Assembly: GCA_024641475.1 (NCBI GenBank)
Contig: JAHECZ010000030.1
Location: forward strand, 1 to 32,125
DNA length: 32,125 nt
Reading direction: 5' to 3'
Source: Gammaproteobacteria bacterium
GTDB lineage: Bacteria > Pseudomonadota > Gammaproteobacteria > UBA6429 > Thiohalophilaceae
How positions within the stretch are numbered: the stretch's first letter is position 1; each line of letters starts with the position of its first letter. The translations under genes and the position numbers were made by a program. The notes beneath the pieces are model-generated. The model had not been told where the DNA came from, ran no database searches, and saw only the letters and a list, made by a program, of their open reading frames with translations. This document shows positions 23,680-32,125 of this stretch, in pieces.

Positions 23680-25220
23680 TAGTAGGTACTCGTTGCCTTG
23701 AACTTGGTAATTGCCGCTTTCATTTGCGCTTCAATGTCATCATTGAAATCACCGCTGGCATTGATCTTGTCGAGCAGATCCTTGTTGCTGGCACGCACGT
23801 AAGCATTCAGTGCTGATTCAAATGCCACAACCTTTTTCACGTCGACGTCATCGAGAAAACCGGCATTGGCTGCCAGCAATGAGAAAGCCTGTTCGGCCAC
23901 TGTCATCGGCGAGTATTGTTTCTGTTTCATCAGTTCGGTGACGCGTTGACCGCGGTCGATCTGTTTGCGGGTGGCTTCATCCAAATCTGATGCGAATTGG
24001 GCGAAGGCCGCGAGTTCGCGATATTGCGCCAAGGCTAAACGCACGCCACCACCGAGCTTCTTGATGATCTTGGTTTGCGCTGCACCACCCACACGCGATA
24101 CCGACAAACCGGCGTTAATCGCCGGACGAATACCCGCGTTGAACAGATCCGATTCCAGAAAGATCTGACCGTCGGTAATCGAGATCACGTTGGTCGGGAC
24201 GAACGCGGAGACGTCACCGGCCTGGGTTTCAATAATCGGCAACGCGGTTAACGAACCGGTCTTGCCTTTGACGGCGCCCTTGGTATGTTTCTCGACATAA
24301 TCTTCATTGACGCGCGCGGCGCGTTCCAGCAAACGACTATGGAGATAGAACACGTCACCGGGATAGGCTTCACGACCGGGTGGACGACGCAGCAGTAATG
24401 AAACCTGACGATACGCCCAGGCCTGTTTGGTTAAATCGTCATAAATGATCAGCGCATCCTGGCCGTTGTCGCGGAAATATTCGCCCATCGAACAACCGGC
24501 GTACGGTGCAATGAATTGCAGCGCCGCAGATTCGGAAGCGGTGGCGGCGACCACGATGGTATGTTCCATCGCGCCGTGCTCTTCGAGTTTGCGCACCACG
24601 TTGGCGACCGAGGAGGCCTTTTGGCCAATCGCAACGTAAATACATTTTACGCCGGTGCCTTTCTGATTGATGATTGCATCGACAGCGACCGCGGTTTTAC
24701 CGGTTTGACGATCACCGATGATCAATTCGCGCTGACCGCGACCGACCGGCACCATCGAGTCAATCGCTTTCAAGCCGAGCTGCACCGGTTGATTCACGGA
24801 TTTACGGGTAATCACGCCGGGCGCCACTTTTTCGATTGGTGCGCTGAGCTTGGCGGTGATGGGGCCTTTGCCATCAATCGCCTGACCCAGCGAATTTACC
24901 ACGCGGCCAAGTAACTCCGGACCGACTGGCACTTCGAGAATGCGGCCGGTACATTTGACTTTGACACCTTCAGAAATACTTTCAGAATCACCCAGCACCA
25001 CCGCGCCGACCGAGTCACGCTCGAGGTTCAACGCCATACCGAAAGTATTATTGGGGAATTCGATCATTTCACCGTACATCACGTCGGCCAGACCATGAAT
25101 ACGTACCACGCCGTCGGCGAGTGACACCACCGTGCCTTCATTGCGCGCTTCGGAGACGAGTTTGAAATTCTCGACGCGCTGTTTGATGAGTTCGCTGATT
25201 TCCGATGGATTGAGTTGCAT
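23679..25220 (-). CDS. atpA: F1F0 ATP synthase subunit alpha
   Basis: 513 residues; non-catalytic nucleotide-binding subunit of F1. The start [19 protein letters not shown] is the typical N-terminus. The P-loop GDRQTGKT is at 169-176, with [15 protein letters not shown] and the nucleotide-site segment [20 protein letters not shown] following, and the usual VSRVGGAAQ further on. Length is as in E. coli (513). It lies 29 bases after atpH in the conserved order B-E-F-H-A-G-D-C. Confidence 0.99.
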   Translation of the reverse strand: MQLNPSEISELIKQRVENFKLVSEARNEGTVVSLADGVVRIHGLADVMYGEMIEFPNNTFGMALNLERDSVGAVVLGDSESISEGVKVKCTGRILEVPVGPELLGRVVNSLGQAIDGKGPITAKLSAPIEKVAPGVITRKSVNQPVQLGLKAIDSMVPVGRGQRELIIGDRQTGKTAVAVDAIINQKGTGVKCIYVAIGQKASSVANVVRKLEEHGAMEHTIVVAATASESAALQFIAPYAGCSMGEYFRDNGQDALIIYDDLTKQAWAYRQVSLLLRRPPGREAYPGDVFYLHSRLLERAARVNEDYVEKHTKGAVKGKTGSLTALPIIETQAGDVSAFVPTNVISITDGQIFLESDLFNAGIRPAINAGLSVSRVGGAAQTKIIKKLGGGVRLALAQYRELAAFAQFASDLDEATRKQIDRGQRVTELMKQKQYSPMTVAEQAFSLLAANAGFLDDVDVKKVVAFESALNAYVRASNKDLLDKINASGDFNDDIEAQMKAAITKFKATSTY

Positions 25221-25249
25221 TGACTTGTCCTCTAAAAACTTGAATTCGT

Positions 25250-25786
25250 TTAATGGGCCAGAGCAAAGGCCAATTTGTCCAGGTGACCGGTAATCGAACC
25301 ATCGATCACCATATCACCGGCACGTACAATGGCGCCGCCGATCAAGGCCGCATCCACTTTGGTTACCAGATTCACTTCACGACCCAGACGTTTTTTCAAA
25401 CCGGCGCTGATGGCTTGTTGTTGCGCGGCACTGAGCGGGAAAGCCGAGATGACTTCGGCATCGATGCGCTTTTCCGCTTCGGCACGTAACTGTTCATAGA
25501 TCACCGCAATTTCCGGCACCACGTTGAGACGTTTGTTATCGACCAGCACCAGCAGGAAATTCTTGCCCGCTTCGCTGATCTGTTTATCGAACAATTCGAT
25601 CAGCAGTTTTGCCAGCATTTCTTTGGAAACCTGCGGATTATCGATATATTTGTGTACCGTCGGATCCACCACGACCATCGCCGCCAGTTGCAACAGATTC
25701 GACCATTGCGTGTATTCGCCGGCCGCCTGGGCCAGATCAAATACCGCCTGGGCGTATGGACGAGCGATGGTGCTTTTTTCTGCCAT
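25250..25786 (-). CDS. atpH: F1F0 ATP synthase subunit delta
   Basis: 178 residues; peripheral-stalk subunit that ties the b dimer to the top of F1. The N-terminal helical bundle begins [20 protein letters not shown], and the C-terminal strand segment has [20 protein letters not shown] and [16 protein letters not shown], both family hallmarks. It follows atpF by 14 bases. Confidence 0.98.
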   Translation of the reverse strand: MAEKSTIARPYAQAVFDLAQAAGEYTQWSNLLQLAAMVVVDPTVHKYIDNPQVSKEMLAKLLIELFDKQISEAGKNFLLVLVDNKRLNVVPEIAVIYEQLRAEAEKRIDAEVISAFPLSAAQQQAISAGLKKRLGREVNLVTKVDAALIGGAIVRAGDMVIDGSITGHLDKLAFALAH

Positions 25787-25800
25787 GGCTAAAACTCCGC

Positions 25801-26271
25801 TTACAGTTGCGCCACGAGATCTTTCAACAGATCTTCGTTAGCCGCCGCGTTGATTTCTTTTTTCAGCACACGACTGGCACCGGCCACCGCCAGTGACGCC
25901 ACCTGACCACGCAATTGTTCGCGGGCGCGATGCACGTTCTGTTCGATCTCGGCATTGGCTGCCAGCACGATACGCTCGGCTTCGGTTTTGGCACTGGTCT
26001 TGGCGGCATCGATAATTTCTGCGGCGCGTTTCTCCGCCTGACCGATGATTTCCTGCGCCTGCGCCTTGGCGTCACGCAACAGTTCCGCGATACGATGCTT
26101 GGAAAGTTCTTCGTCGTGCTTGGCCTTTTCGGCTGCCGATAAACCATCGGCAATCTGGGCCCGGCGCGCGGCGAGTGCATTTACGATTGGCGGCCATACG
26201 AATTTCATCGTGAACCAGATGAACAGGAAGAACGTAATGCTCTGCCCAATCAATGTCAGATTTATGTCCAT
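25801..26271 (-). CDS. atpF: F1F0 ATP synthase subunit b
   Basis: 156 residues. The N-terminal membrane helix (NLTLIGQSITFFLFIWFTMK) is followed by a long charged, Ala-rich coiled coil (KAKHDEELSKHRIAELLRDA and on), which forms the peripheral stalk as a dimer. The length is the same as E. coli b (156). It is followed by atpH after 14 bases and preceded by atpE. Confidence 0.98.
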   Translation of the reverse strand: MDINLTLIGQSITFFLFIWFTMKFVWPPIVNALAARRAQIADGLSAAEKAKHDEELSKHRIAELLRDAKAQAQEIIGQAEKRAAEIIDAAKTSAKTEAERIVLAANAEIEQNVHRAREQLRGQVASLAVAGASRVLKKEINAAANEDLLKDLVAQL

Positions 26272-26308
26272 GGGACGACCCTGCTATTAAATAGTGTAAG
26301 TTCGGTAA

Positions 26309-26563
<255 letters not shown>

Positions 26564-26594
26564 TCAAATTTTCAAAAAGTTAATGATTCAAATT

Positions 26595-27515
<921 letters not shown>

Positions 27516-27539
27516 TCAAGGTTTTAAAATCCGTGCGGT

Positions 27540-27932
27540 CTAACCGCGGGACCGGGGCGCATATCCCCGTCCAAAAAAATAGCCGCTATAGGCTAAAAAT
27601 ATCCCTAACAACAGCGCCAGCGGGACGAGCTTTAACTTGCTCAAGCCTACCACCAGCAGCGCCAGCATGATCGCCAGCTTCATCATCATTCCCTGGATCA
27701 GCACGCCCGGCTTCAGGGTGGGCTGTTTATCCGCACCTTCGGTCGCCACTTTGAGGCGCCAGGCCTGAATTGCGGTGCCGATCAGAACTATCGCCCCACC
27801 ATATATCAGTGCCAGTGCAAAGGCCAAGCCTTTGAATGGAAAGGCCAAACCAGCCGCCATGAGGGTAACGATGCTTTGAATCACCATGACTTTGCGTGCT
27901 GTTGTCAGCAGGGGGTCTTCGGCTTGCCACAT
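27540..27932 (-). CDS. atpI: ATP synthase-associated protein AtpI
   Basis: 130 residues with four hydrophobic segments (VIQSIVTLMAAGLAFPF; GLAFALALIYGGAIVLIGTA; MMMKLAIMLALLVVGL; LVPLALLLGIFLAYSGYFFG). It is the first gene of the operon, in the position of AtpI, a membrane protein that helps c-ring assembly and ion uptake. The ATG has AGGTAAG upstream. Small, fast-evolving AtpI is recognised here mainly by position and topology. Confidence 0.88.
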   Translation of the reverse strand: MWQAEDPLLTTARKVMVIQSIVTLMAAGLAFPFKGLAFALALIYGGAIVLIGTAIQAWRLKVATEGADKQPTLKPGVLIQGMMMKLAIMLALLVVGLSKLKLVPLALLLGIFLAYSGYFFGRGYAPRSRG

Positions 27933-28076
27933 CGTGAATCTTACCTGGGCCCACCCGCAGAATCAGGGGACGCGCAGTATAAAGGGTTGCGAAAAACCGG
28001 TCAACGAAGCCGCTGGGAAAGTCACACTATCCGCTAATACCGGAGTGATTGAAATGGTTTTAACCGGCAGACTCAA
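27933..28076 (-). other. Presumed promoter region of the atp operon
   Basis: 144 bases between rhodanese stop and atpI start. The atp transcript should start here or run in from the rhodanese gene. No -35/-10 pair can be chosen with confidence and no terminator is seen after the rhodanese gene. Confidence 0.35.
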
Positions 28077-28505
28077 TTAACACTGTTCCCACGGTAACTC
28101 CGCAAAACGCCAACCACCCAGTGTGCTGCGATGATGTTGATCGTCGAGCTCGCCCTCGAAACCGTCGGTAATATTAAATACATTGGTAAAACCATTTTGT
28201 AATAAATATACACCGGCTTCACGCGAACGCTTGCCGCTACGACAGATCAATAAAATCGGTACGTTATAGCCGGAACTGTCGTGCGATAAACCACCGAGGA
28301 CTAATTGGCGTATTTCCCGCAGAAAATTCGGATTGATGATCCAGTCCGGCTCATCGATCCACGGAATACTGATGGCACCGGTTGGATGACCGATGAATAA
28401 AAATTCCATGTGCGAGCGCACATCGATCAAAATGGTTTTGGGCTCGGTCTGGATTTTTTTCCAGGCCGCCTGCGGGGTCAGGCTGGGGATATTCAGCTCA
28501 GTCAT
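28077..28505 (-). CDS. Single-domain rhodanese-like sulfurtransferase
   Basis: 142 residues, one rhodanese domain, cytosolic. The N-terminal PQAAWKKIQTEPKTILIDVR and the loop LLICRSGKRSREAG mark it, with Cys88 as the persulfide-forming residue in a six-residue active loop; a C-terminal NGFTNVFNITDGFEG motif closes the fold. The domain is complete. It may donate sulfur in thiolation or act as a redox protein; the partner is unknown. It lies 144 bases before atpI and downstream of a terminator, so it probably has its own promoter. The sequence just downstream gives no sign of a stop of transcription before atpI. Confidence 0.92.
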   Translation of the reverse strand: MTELNIPSLTPQAAWKKIQTEPKTILIDVRSHMEFLFIGHPTGAISIPWIDEPDWIINPNFLREIRQLVLGGLSHDSSGYNVPILLICRSGKRSREAGVYLLQNGFTNVFNITDGFEGELDDQHHRSTLGGWRFAELPWEQC

Positions 28506-28559
28506 GAGGTTCGAATCTGCTGTAAATATAAAGTGAGAACAATTTACAGTGTAGCGTAT

Positions 28560-28597
28560 AAAACAAAAACCGCCCCGGGATTGCTCACGGGGCGGTT
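28560..28597 (-). terminator. Intrinsic terminator of the exported cysteine-containing protein gene
   Basis: AACCGCCCCG (28597-28588) pairs with CGGGGCGGTT (28577-28568), followed on the minus strand by TTTTGTTT. It lies 27 bases beyond the gene's stop. Confidence 0.88.
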
Positions 28598-28623
28598 AGC
28601 TTGTCTTACTTTAAAAATACGGT

Positions 28624-29478
28624 TTACATGGTGAGAGGCGTATGCAGTACCGTGATGCAATTCGACGAACCTTGTGCAGAAATATTCGATGTCGGCTGAT
28701 AACCAACTGGATTACCCTGATTGTCCACGATCGCAATCGCTTTACTGACATTAAAAGTTGCCGTGCTGTTCATGCATAACGTACCCATCTTGCCAGCTTG
28801 TGGACCATCGACAGCGACCACCGCCGAACAACCCGCCATACGCACCGACATGGTTTTGTTGATTGGATCATAGGATGCCGGTGTCAGACCGGTGAAGGCG
28901 CGACCATCCATGCCCATTGACTTCGACGCACCAGCGGCACCGCCAATCAGCATTTGATCAAACATGCCTTTCATTGCCGGACTGCCGTTAGGACCCAGTA
29001 CATCGACGATCGACAGGTAGGTGGTGCCGGCGACTACCATCTTGCAATGGTTACAGGTCCAGGGTACGACAGCAGGCATTGGTGGCATTGGCACTTTGAT
29101 GCCCTGTGCCTGCATGTCCATCATATAATTGATGGCCGCCGTCATCGCGACGAACTCTTTCGGGAAAGCCGCTTCGCCTTCGATGGTGCCAATTTGATCT
29201 TTCAGTTCTTTCAATTCACCGGTTTTTTCGTTGGTACCGACCGAGAATATTTTTCCGGAGTACACAAACCGGGCGCTGCCATTGTCGTCATAATTCAGCG
29301 TGCCATCGGCGTTATGCGCCAGACTACCGGCGAGTACCGATTTGTCGATGAGTGTTGTCACCAGCGCATCTTGTGGTGTCAAGCGACCATCGGCGAACAC
29401 AACATGACTGATTAATGCGCCGCACAACCCTGCTGCGATAAACATTCCACGCGCTATTGCTGCTTTATTCTTTTTCAT
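28624..29478 (-). CDS. Exported protein of unknown function with a CxxC motif
   Basis: 284 residues from the ATG at 29478, which has GGAG six bases upstream; an in-frame start farther up (29592) adds 38 non-secretory residues and is less likely. A signal peptide is clear (KKNKAAIAR, then MFIAAGLCGALISHVVFA, cleavage after FA-D). The mature protein has five Cys: a TCNHCK pair (142/145), Cys217, Cys235 and Cys274. A Met/Pro-rich stretch (MPPMPAVVPW) precedes the CxxC, and another Met/Gly-rich run (SMGMDGRA) follows, which could suit a metal-binding or redox role. I do not recognise the family. It has its own terminator and is probably monocistronic. Confidence 0.82.
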   Translation of the reverse strand: MKKNKAAIARGMFIAAGLCGALISHVVFADGRLTPQDALVTTLIDKSVLAGSLAHNADGTLNYDDNGSARFVYSGKIFSVGTNEKTGELKELKDQIGTIEGEAAFPKEFVAMTAAINYMMDMQAQGIKVPMPPMPAVVPWTCNHCKMVVAGTTYLSIVDVLGPNGSPAMKGMFDQMLIGGAAGASKSMGMDGRAFTGLTPASYDPINKTMSVRMAGCSAVVAVDGPQAGKMGTLCMNSTATFNVSKAIAIVDNQGNPVGYQPTSNISAQGSSNCITVLHTPLTM

Positions 29479-29855
29479 TGGTGCTCCATTGTAATATCTG
29501 GTTAAGTTGACAAGTCGAGAGTGATCTAATCGCGACAAGCGCTTACTGTTTTGCACGTAAGGCTGGCCGGATATCCTTTTTTTTAAAGTCATCTATAGAA
29601 GAATTTACATCTCTATCTTCCATCGATGAATCTGTTTATTACATAACTTCCGTGCCAATGCAAAGATCGTCACAGGAAGTATATGCTTTATAGATGTTGT
29701 TTTAACGCCTCGCTATACATAGAACACTGTAATACGGCTGGTTGTGTGCTAAAAGTTACACAACAATGTTAACAAATGCTTGTTACCTGAGTGCCATTGT
29801 CCATGCTGTGTCACTAAAGATACTCATAGCAAGCGTGGATTCGCTGGTTACGAAA
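29479..29855. other. Intergenic region, no gene found
   Basis: About 375 AT-rich bases. The minus-strand promoter of the exported protein should be here. A 7-bp inverted repeat (GTTGTGT and ACACAAC, near 29740-29764) is present without a T-run; nothing else is recognised. Short open frames on the plus strand are AT-rich and lack ribosome-binding sites. Confidence 0.5.
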
Positions 29856-30782
29856 TTATTCCCGTTCAGCAGCCAAACACAAAACAGTGGGTGGCCTACA
29901 TTCGATCACAAGTGCATCGCCCGTGCGGGGATGCTGCAAGCGCAATTCGCTGGCGTGCAGGTGATAACCGGGATCGCCCGGTAACGCATGTGAATCTGCT
30001 GCCGGCACACCGCCACTTATATATAGTGGATCGCCACTCAACGGATGACCTGTCACCGCCATATGAATGCGGATCTGATGTGGTCGGCCGGTGGTGATAT
30101 CGACATCGCACACACTGCTCGTCGCATGCCGCGCCAGTATGCGTACGTGTGATAACGCGGCTTTACCTGTGGCGCATGCGGCATGCACCGAACCAAGCAA
30201 GGCATGCGGCACCGGCCCAATCGGTGTGTCGATGATGTTGTTGTCCCACGCGGGGCTGCCACTGATCAGGGCGCGATAACGTTTTCGGGTGGTGTGTGCA
30301 CTCCATTGCTGTAACACGTTGCGACCTGCATTCGCATTGCGCGCACACAACACAATCCCCGAAGTCCAACGCCCAAGTCGGTGTACCGGTGCGGCATCCG
30401 GCGCATAGCGTTGCACTTGCCACAACAACGTCGACTGATAAAAATTCGCCCCCGGCAAGGTAGGCAGGCCCGCGGGTTTATTGACGACGAGAATATCCGC
30501 ATCTTCGTATAACACCTCGAACGATCGCGGTGCGTCTGGTTCGATCCACGCCGGGCGTTGCCAAACCAGCTCACTGCCTTGTCGCAGAATACTATCGATA
30601 TGCGCAGTGTGTTTATCGAGCAGGACTTGTCCGGACTCGATACGTGCCGTCCAATCTTCACTGCTGGAATGCGAATAGCGTTGACAAAGATATTCCAACA
30701 ATGTGAGTGAATCAGCAACAGCACCAAGCTGCTCGCGATACTCACAACCATCGTTAAGCTGTTTTTCCAGTGCAGTGCTCAT
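29856..30782 (-). CDS. RluA-family pseudouridine synthase-like protein with a Gly in the active-site motif
   Basis: 308 residues. An S4-like N-terminal part (residues about 25-80: LLEYLCQRYSHSSSEDWTAR, QVLLDKH, LVWQRP) precedes the catalytic fold starting LYEDADILVVNKPAGLPTLP. The active-site motif reads HRLGRWTSG (134-142), where RluA-type enzymes normally have HRLDxxTSG; Gly137 replaces the catalytic Asp. Later family motifs are intact: KRYRALISG, DIITGRPHQIRIHMA-like region and GHPLSGDPLYISGG. A small RluA-like subgroup with HRLG is known to me only loosely, so the protein may be inactive, may use another acid, or may have another RNA-related role. Followed downstream, with the minus-strand neighbour genes read as separate transcripts. 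Confidence 0.88.
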   Translation of the reverse strand: MSTALEKQLNDGCEYREQLGAVADSLTLLEYLCQRYSHSSSEDWTARIESGQVLLDKHTAHIDSILRQGSELVWQRPAWIEPDAPRSFEVLYEDADILVVNKPAGLPTLPGANFYQSTLLWQVQRYAPDAAPVHRLGRWTSGIVLCARNANAGRNVLQQWSAHTTRKRYRALISGSPAWDNNIIDTPIGPVPHALLGSVHAACATGKAALSHVRILARHATSSVCDVDITTGRPHQIRIHMAVTGHPLSGDPLYISGGVPAADSHALPGDPGYHLHASELRLQHPRTGDALVIECRPPTVLCLAAERE

Positions 30783-30801
30783 GCGATCAGTGTAGGCGAC
30801 A

Positions 30802-31377
30802 TTAATACAGCGATTTTCCCCAACCCAGCAGCGTGATAATGCCTATCACGAAAAAAATTGCAGCGGCGATGGCGTGGACCAGTCGCAGTGGAATTTTTGC
30901 GGCGAATTTATTGCCGATAAATACCGCCGGCACATCCGCGATCAACATGCCCAGGGTGGTGCCAGCAACAACGAGTACCGGCGTGGCATAATGCGCCGCC
31001 AACGCGATTGTCGCCAGCTGGGTTTTATCACCCATTTCCGCCAGAAAAAAACTCACGAAGGTTGCACCGAACACACCCAGCTGGCGTGCAATCTGCGTTT
31101 CTTCTTCCTCAATCTTGTCCGGGATCAGGGTCCAGACGGCCATGGCGATAAATGAGGCGCCCAACACCCAGCGCAGAATATCGGGCGTGATCACACTGGT
31201 AATCCACGCCCCCAGTGCTCCGGCCAGCCCGTGATTTAACAAGGTGGCAAACAATATTCCAAGAATGATCGGCAGCGGTCGCTGGAAACGCGCCGCCAGA
31301 ATGAAGGCCAGCAATTGCGTCTTATCGCCAATCTCGGCCAAGGCAACGACCCCGGTGGCGACTAACAGTGATTCCAT
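30802..31377 (-). CDS. TMEM165/GDT1 (UPF0016) family transporter
   Basis: 191 residues with six predicted membrane helices in two halves. Each half holds the family's E-x-G-D-K-T motif: AEIGDKTQLLAF (Glu15) and AEMGDKTQLATI (Glu114). Members export Mn2+ or exchange Ca2+/Mn2+ for protons. The duplicated organisation and length are typical. The gap to the upstream tex is only about 30 bases, so cotranscription is plausible; no manganese riboswitch (yybP-ykoY) is seen ahead of it. Confidence 0.93.
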   Translation of the reverse strand: MESLLVATGVVALAEIGDKTQLLAFILAARFQRPLPIILGILFATLLNHGLAGALGAWITSVITPDILRWVLGASFIAMAVWTLIPDKIEEEETQIARQLGVFGATFVSFFLAEMGDKTQLATIALAAHYATPVLVVAGTTLGMLIADVPAVFIGNKFAAKIPLRLVHAIAAAIFFVIGIITLLGWGKSLY

Positions 31378-31408
31378 CCTGCGCTCCTATACCACCGCGG
31401 TTAATTGG

Positions 31409-32125
31409 TTAACGTTTTAACTTGGCAAACGCATCGGCCATTGCGCTGTTTCTGATGACGGGTTGCGCGGCTTCTTTACGTGGCGCTGGTTTGCCGGGGT
31501 TGGTTTTATTTGCGGGTTTCTTTGCCACATTTGAATTTGCCGCACGCTCGACTTTGGCCGGTGTTTGTCCCGGCTCATCCGTCAGACGCATCGACAAACC
31601 CACGCGCTTGCGCGCCACATCCACTTCCATGACTTTGACCTTGACGATATCACCGGCCTTCACCACTTCGCGGGGATCTTTGACAAATTTTGTCGATAAC
31701 GCCGAAATGTGTACCAACCCATCCTGATGCACGCCGATATCAACGAAGGCACCGAAGTTGGTGACGTTACTGATCACCCCTTCGAGAATCATGCCCAACT
31801 TCAAATCATTGAGTGATTCAATCCCTTCCTGGAAGGTGGCGGTCTTGAATTCCGGACGCGGATCGCGGCCGGGTTTTTCCAGTTCCAGCAGGATGTCGCG
31901 CACGGTGAATTCACCGATGTTATCACCGATAAATTCCTTGGCGTTCAGACTGTTTAGAAATTGTCGATCCCCGATCACATCCTTAATACTTTTTTGATGT
32001 GCCGTGAGAATGCGTTCAACCAATGGATACGCTTCGGGATGCACCGCCGACGCATCCAACGGATTGCTGCCGTTGCGAATTCGCAAAAATCCGGCGGCTT
32101 GTTCAAAAGCCTTGGGGCCCAGCCG
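31409..32125 (-). CDS. tex: Tex-type S1 RNA-binding transcription accessory protein, C-terminal part
   Basis: The frame is open to the right edge (the upstream residues read [19 protein letters not shown]), so the N-terminal two thirds lie outside the window. What is visible is the end of the helix-hairpin-helix part ([20 protein letters not shown]), the linker [20 protein letters not shown], the S1 domain ([60 protein letters not shown]) and a Lys/Ala/Pro-rich tail. Tex binds nucleic acid and associates with RNA polymerase. All conserved residues in the visible part are intact. Confidence 0.93.
   Translation of the reverse strand, partial: RLGPKAFEQAAGFLRIRNGSNPLDASAVHPEAYPLVERILTAHQKSIKDVIGDRQFLNSLNAKEFIGDNIGEFTVRDILLELEKPGRDPRPEFKTATFQEGIESLNDLKLGMILEGVISNVTNFGAFVDIGVHQDGLVHISALSTKFVKDPREVVKAGDIVKVKVMEVDVARKRVGLSMRLTDEPGQTPAKVERAANSNVAKKPANKTNPGKPAPRKEAAQPVIRNSAMADAFAKLKR

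Noticed and set aside
23134-23682. Long plus-strand open frame over atpG
   Set aside because: Antisense shadow of atpG, with His/Thr-rich composition and no ribosome-binding site.
29742-29984. Small plus-strand open frame after the exported protein gene
   Set aside because: No ribosome-binding site, and it overlaps the end of the RluA-like gene on the other strand.
31378-31408. Manganese riboswitch (yybP-ykoY) ahead of the TMEM165/GDT1 gene
   Set aside because: The gap is only about 30 bases, too short for this element.

Overview
The window looks like a chromosomal stretch from a gammaproteobacterium with roughly balanced base composition. The evidence is a complete F-type ATP synthase operon (atpI-B-E-F-H-A-G-D-C) with a proton-type c subunit, glmU-glmS on the same strand farther on, and ordinary gammaproteobacterial housekeeping genes (tex, an RluA-type pseudouridine synthase, a rhodanese). 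No rRNA, tRNA, CRISPR array, transposase or phage gene was found. The species cannot be named from the sequence.

Layout, left to right. (1) 1-3.8 kb: a hybrid sensor histidine kinase cut by the left edge, and a convergent lipoprotein gene. (2) 4.0-5.9 kb: an orphan Roadblock/LC7 gene, a divergent gene with weak TraB/Tiki resemblance, and a glyoxalase-fold protein fused to a PCP_red-like helical domain. (3) 5.9-12.8 kb, minus strand: an apparent eight-gene operon. In transcription order it encodes a receiver-like protein, a Ras-like GTPase, an ABC ATPase fused to a dual-specificity phosphatase, a Roadblock protein, a YkgJ-type cysteine-cluster protein, a ferredoxin-FNR-truncated-globin-zinc-ribbon fusion, a winged-helix/Roadblock protein and a further Roadblock protein. 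Upstream of the first gene, on the same strand, lies what reads as a class I cyclic-di-GMP (GEMM) riboswitch with a plausible switching hairpin. (4) 13.1-17.2 kb: a STAS protein, then glmS, glmU and an FKBP/SlyD-type isomerase (all three minus). (5) 17.4-20.9 kb: a secreted TPR protein and a secreted DsrE-like protein (minus), divergent from an ECF sigma factor and its membrane anti-sigma factor, whose periplasmic domain resembles the neighbouring DsrE-like protein. (6) 20.9-27.9 kb: the ATP synthase operon. (7) 28.1-32.1 kb: rhodanese, a cysteine-containing exported protein, an RluA-like enzyme with an altered active-site motif, a TMEM165/GDT1-type transporter, and the C-terminal end of Tex.

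Two systems stand out. The first is the putative c-di-GMP-controlled GTPase/Roadblock/phosphatase operon with an attached redox-globin module. Its parts recall MglA/MglB polarity switches and the actinobacterial conservons, but the combination (ABC-phosphatase fusion, globin reductase, riboswitch) is one I do not recognise. The second is a compact sigma/anti-sigma circuit in which a secreted DsrE-like protein and the anti-sigma sensor domain appear to be paralogues, with similar promoter-like motifs facing both ways. Domain names rest on motif reading by eye; no database search was possible.
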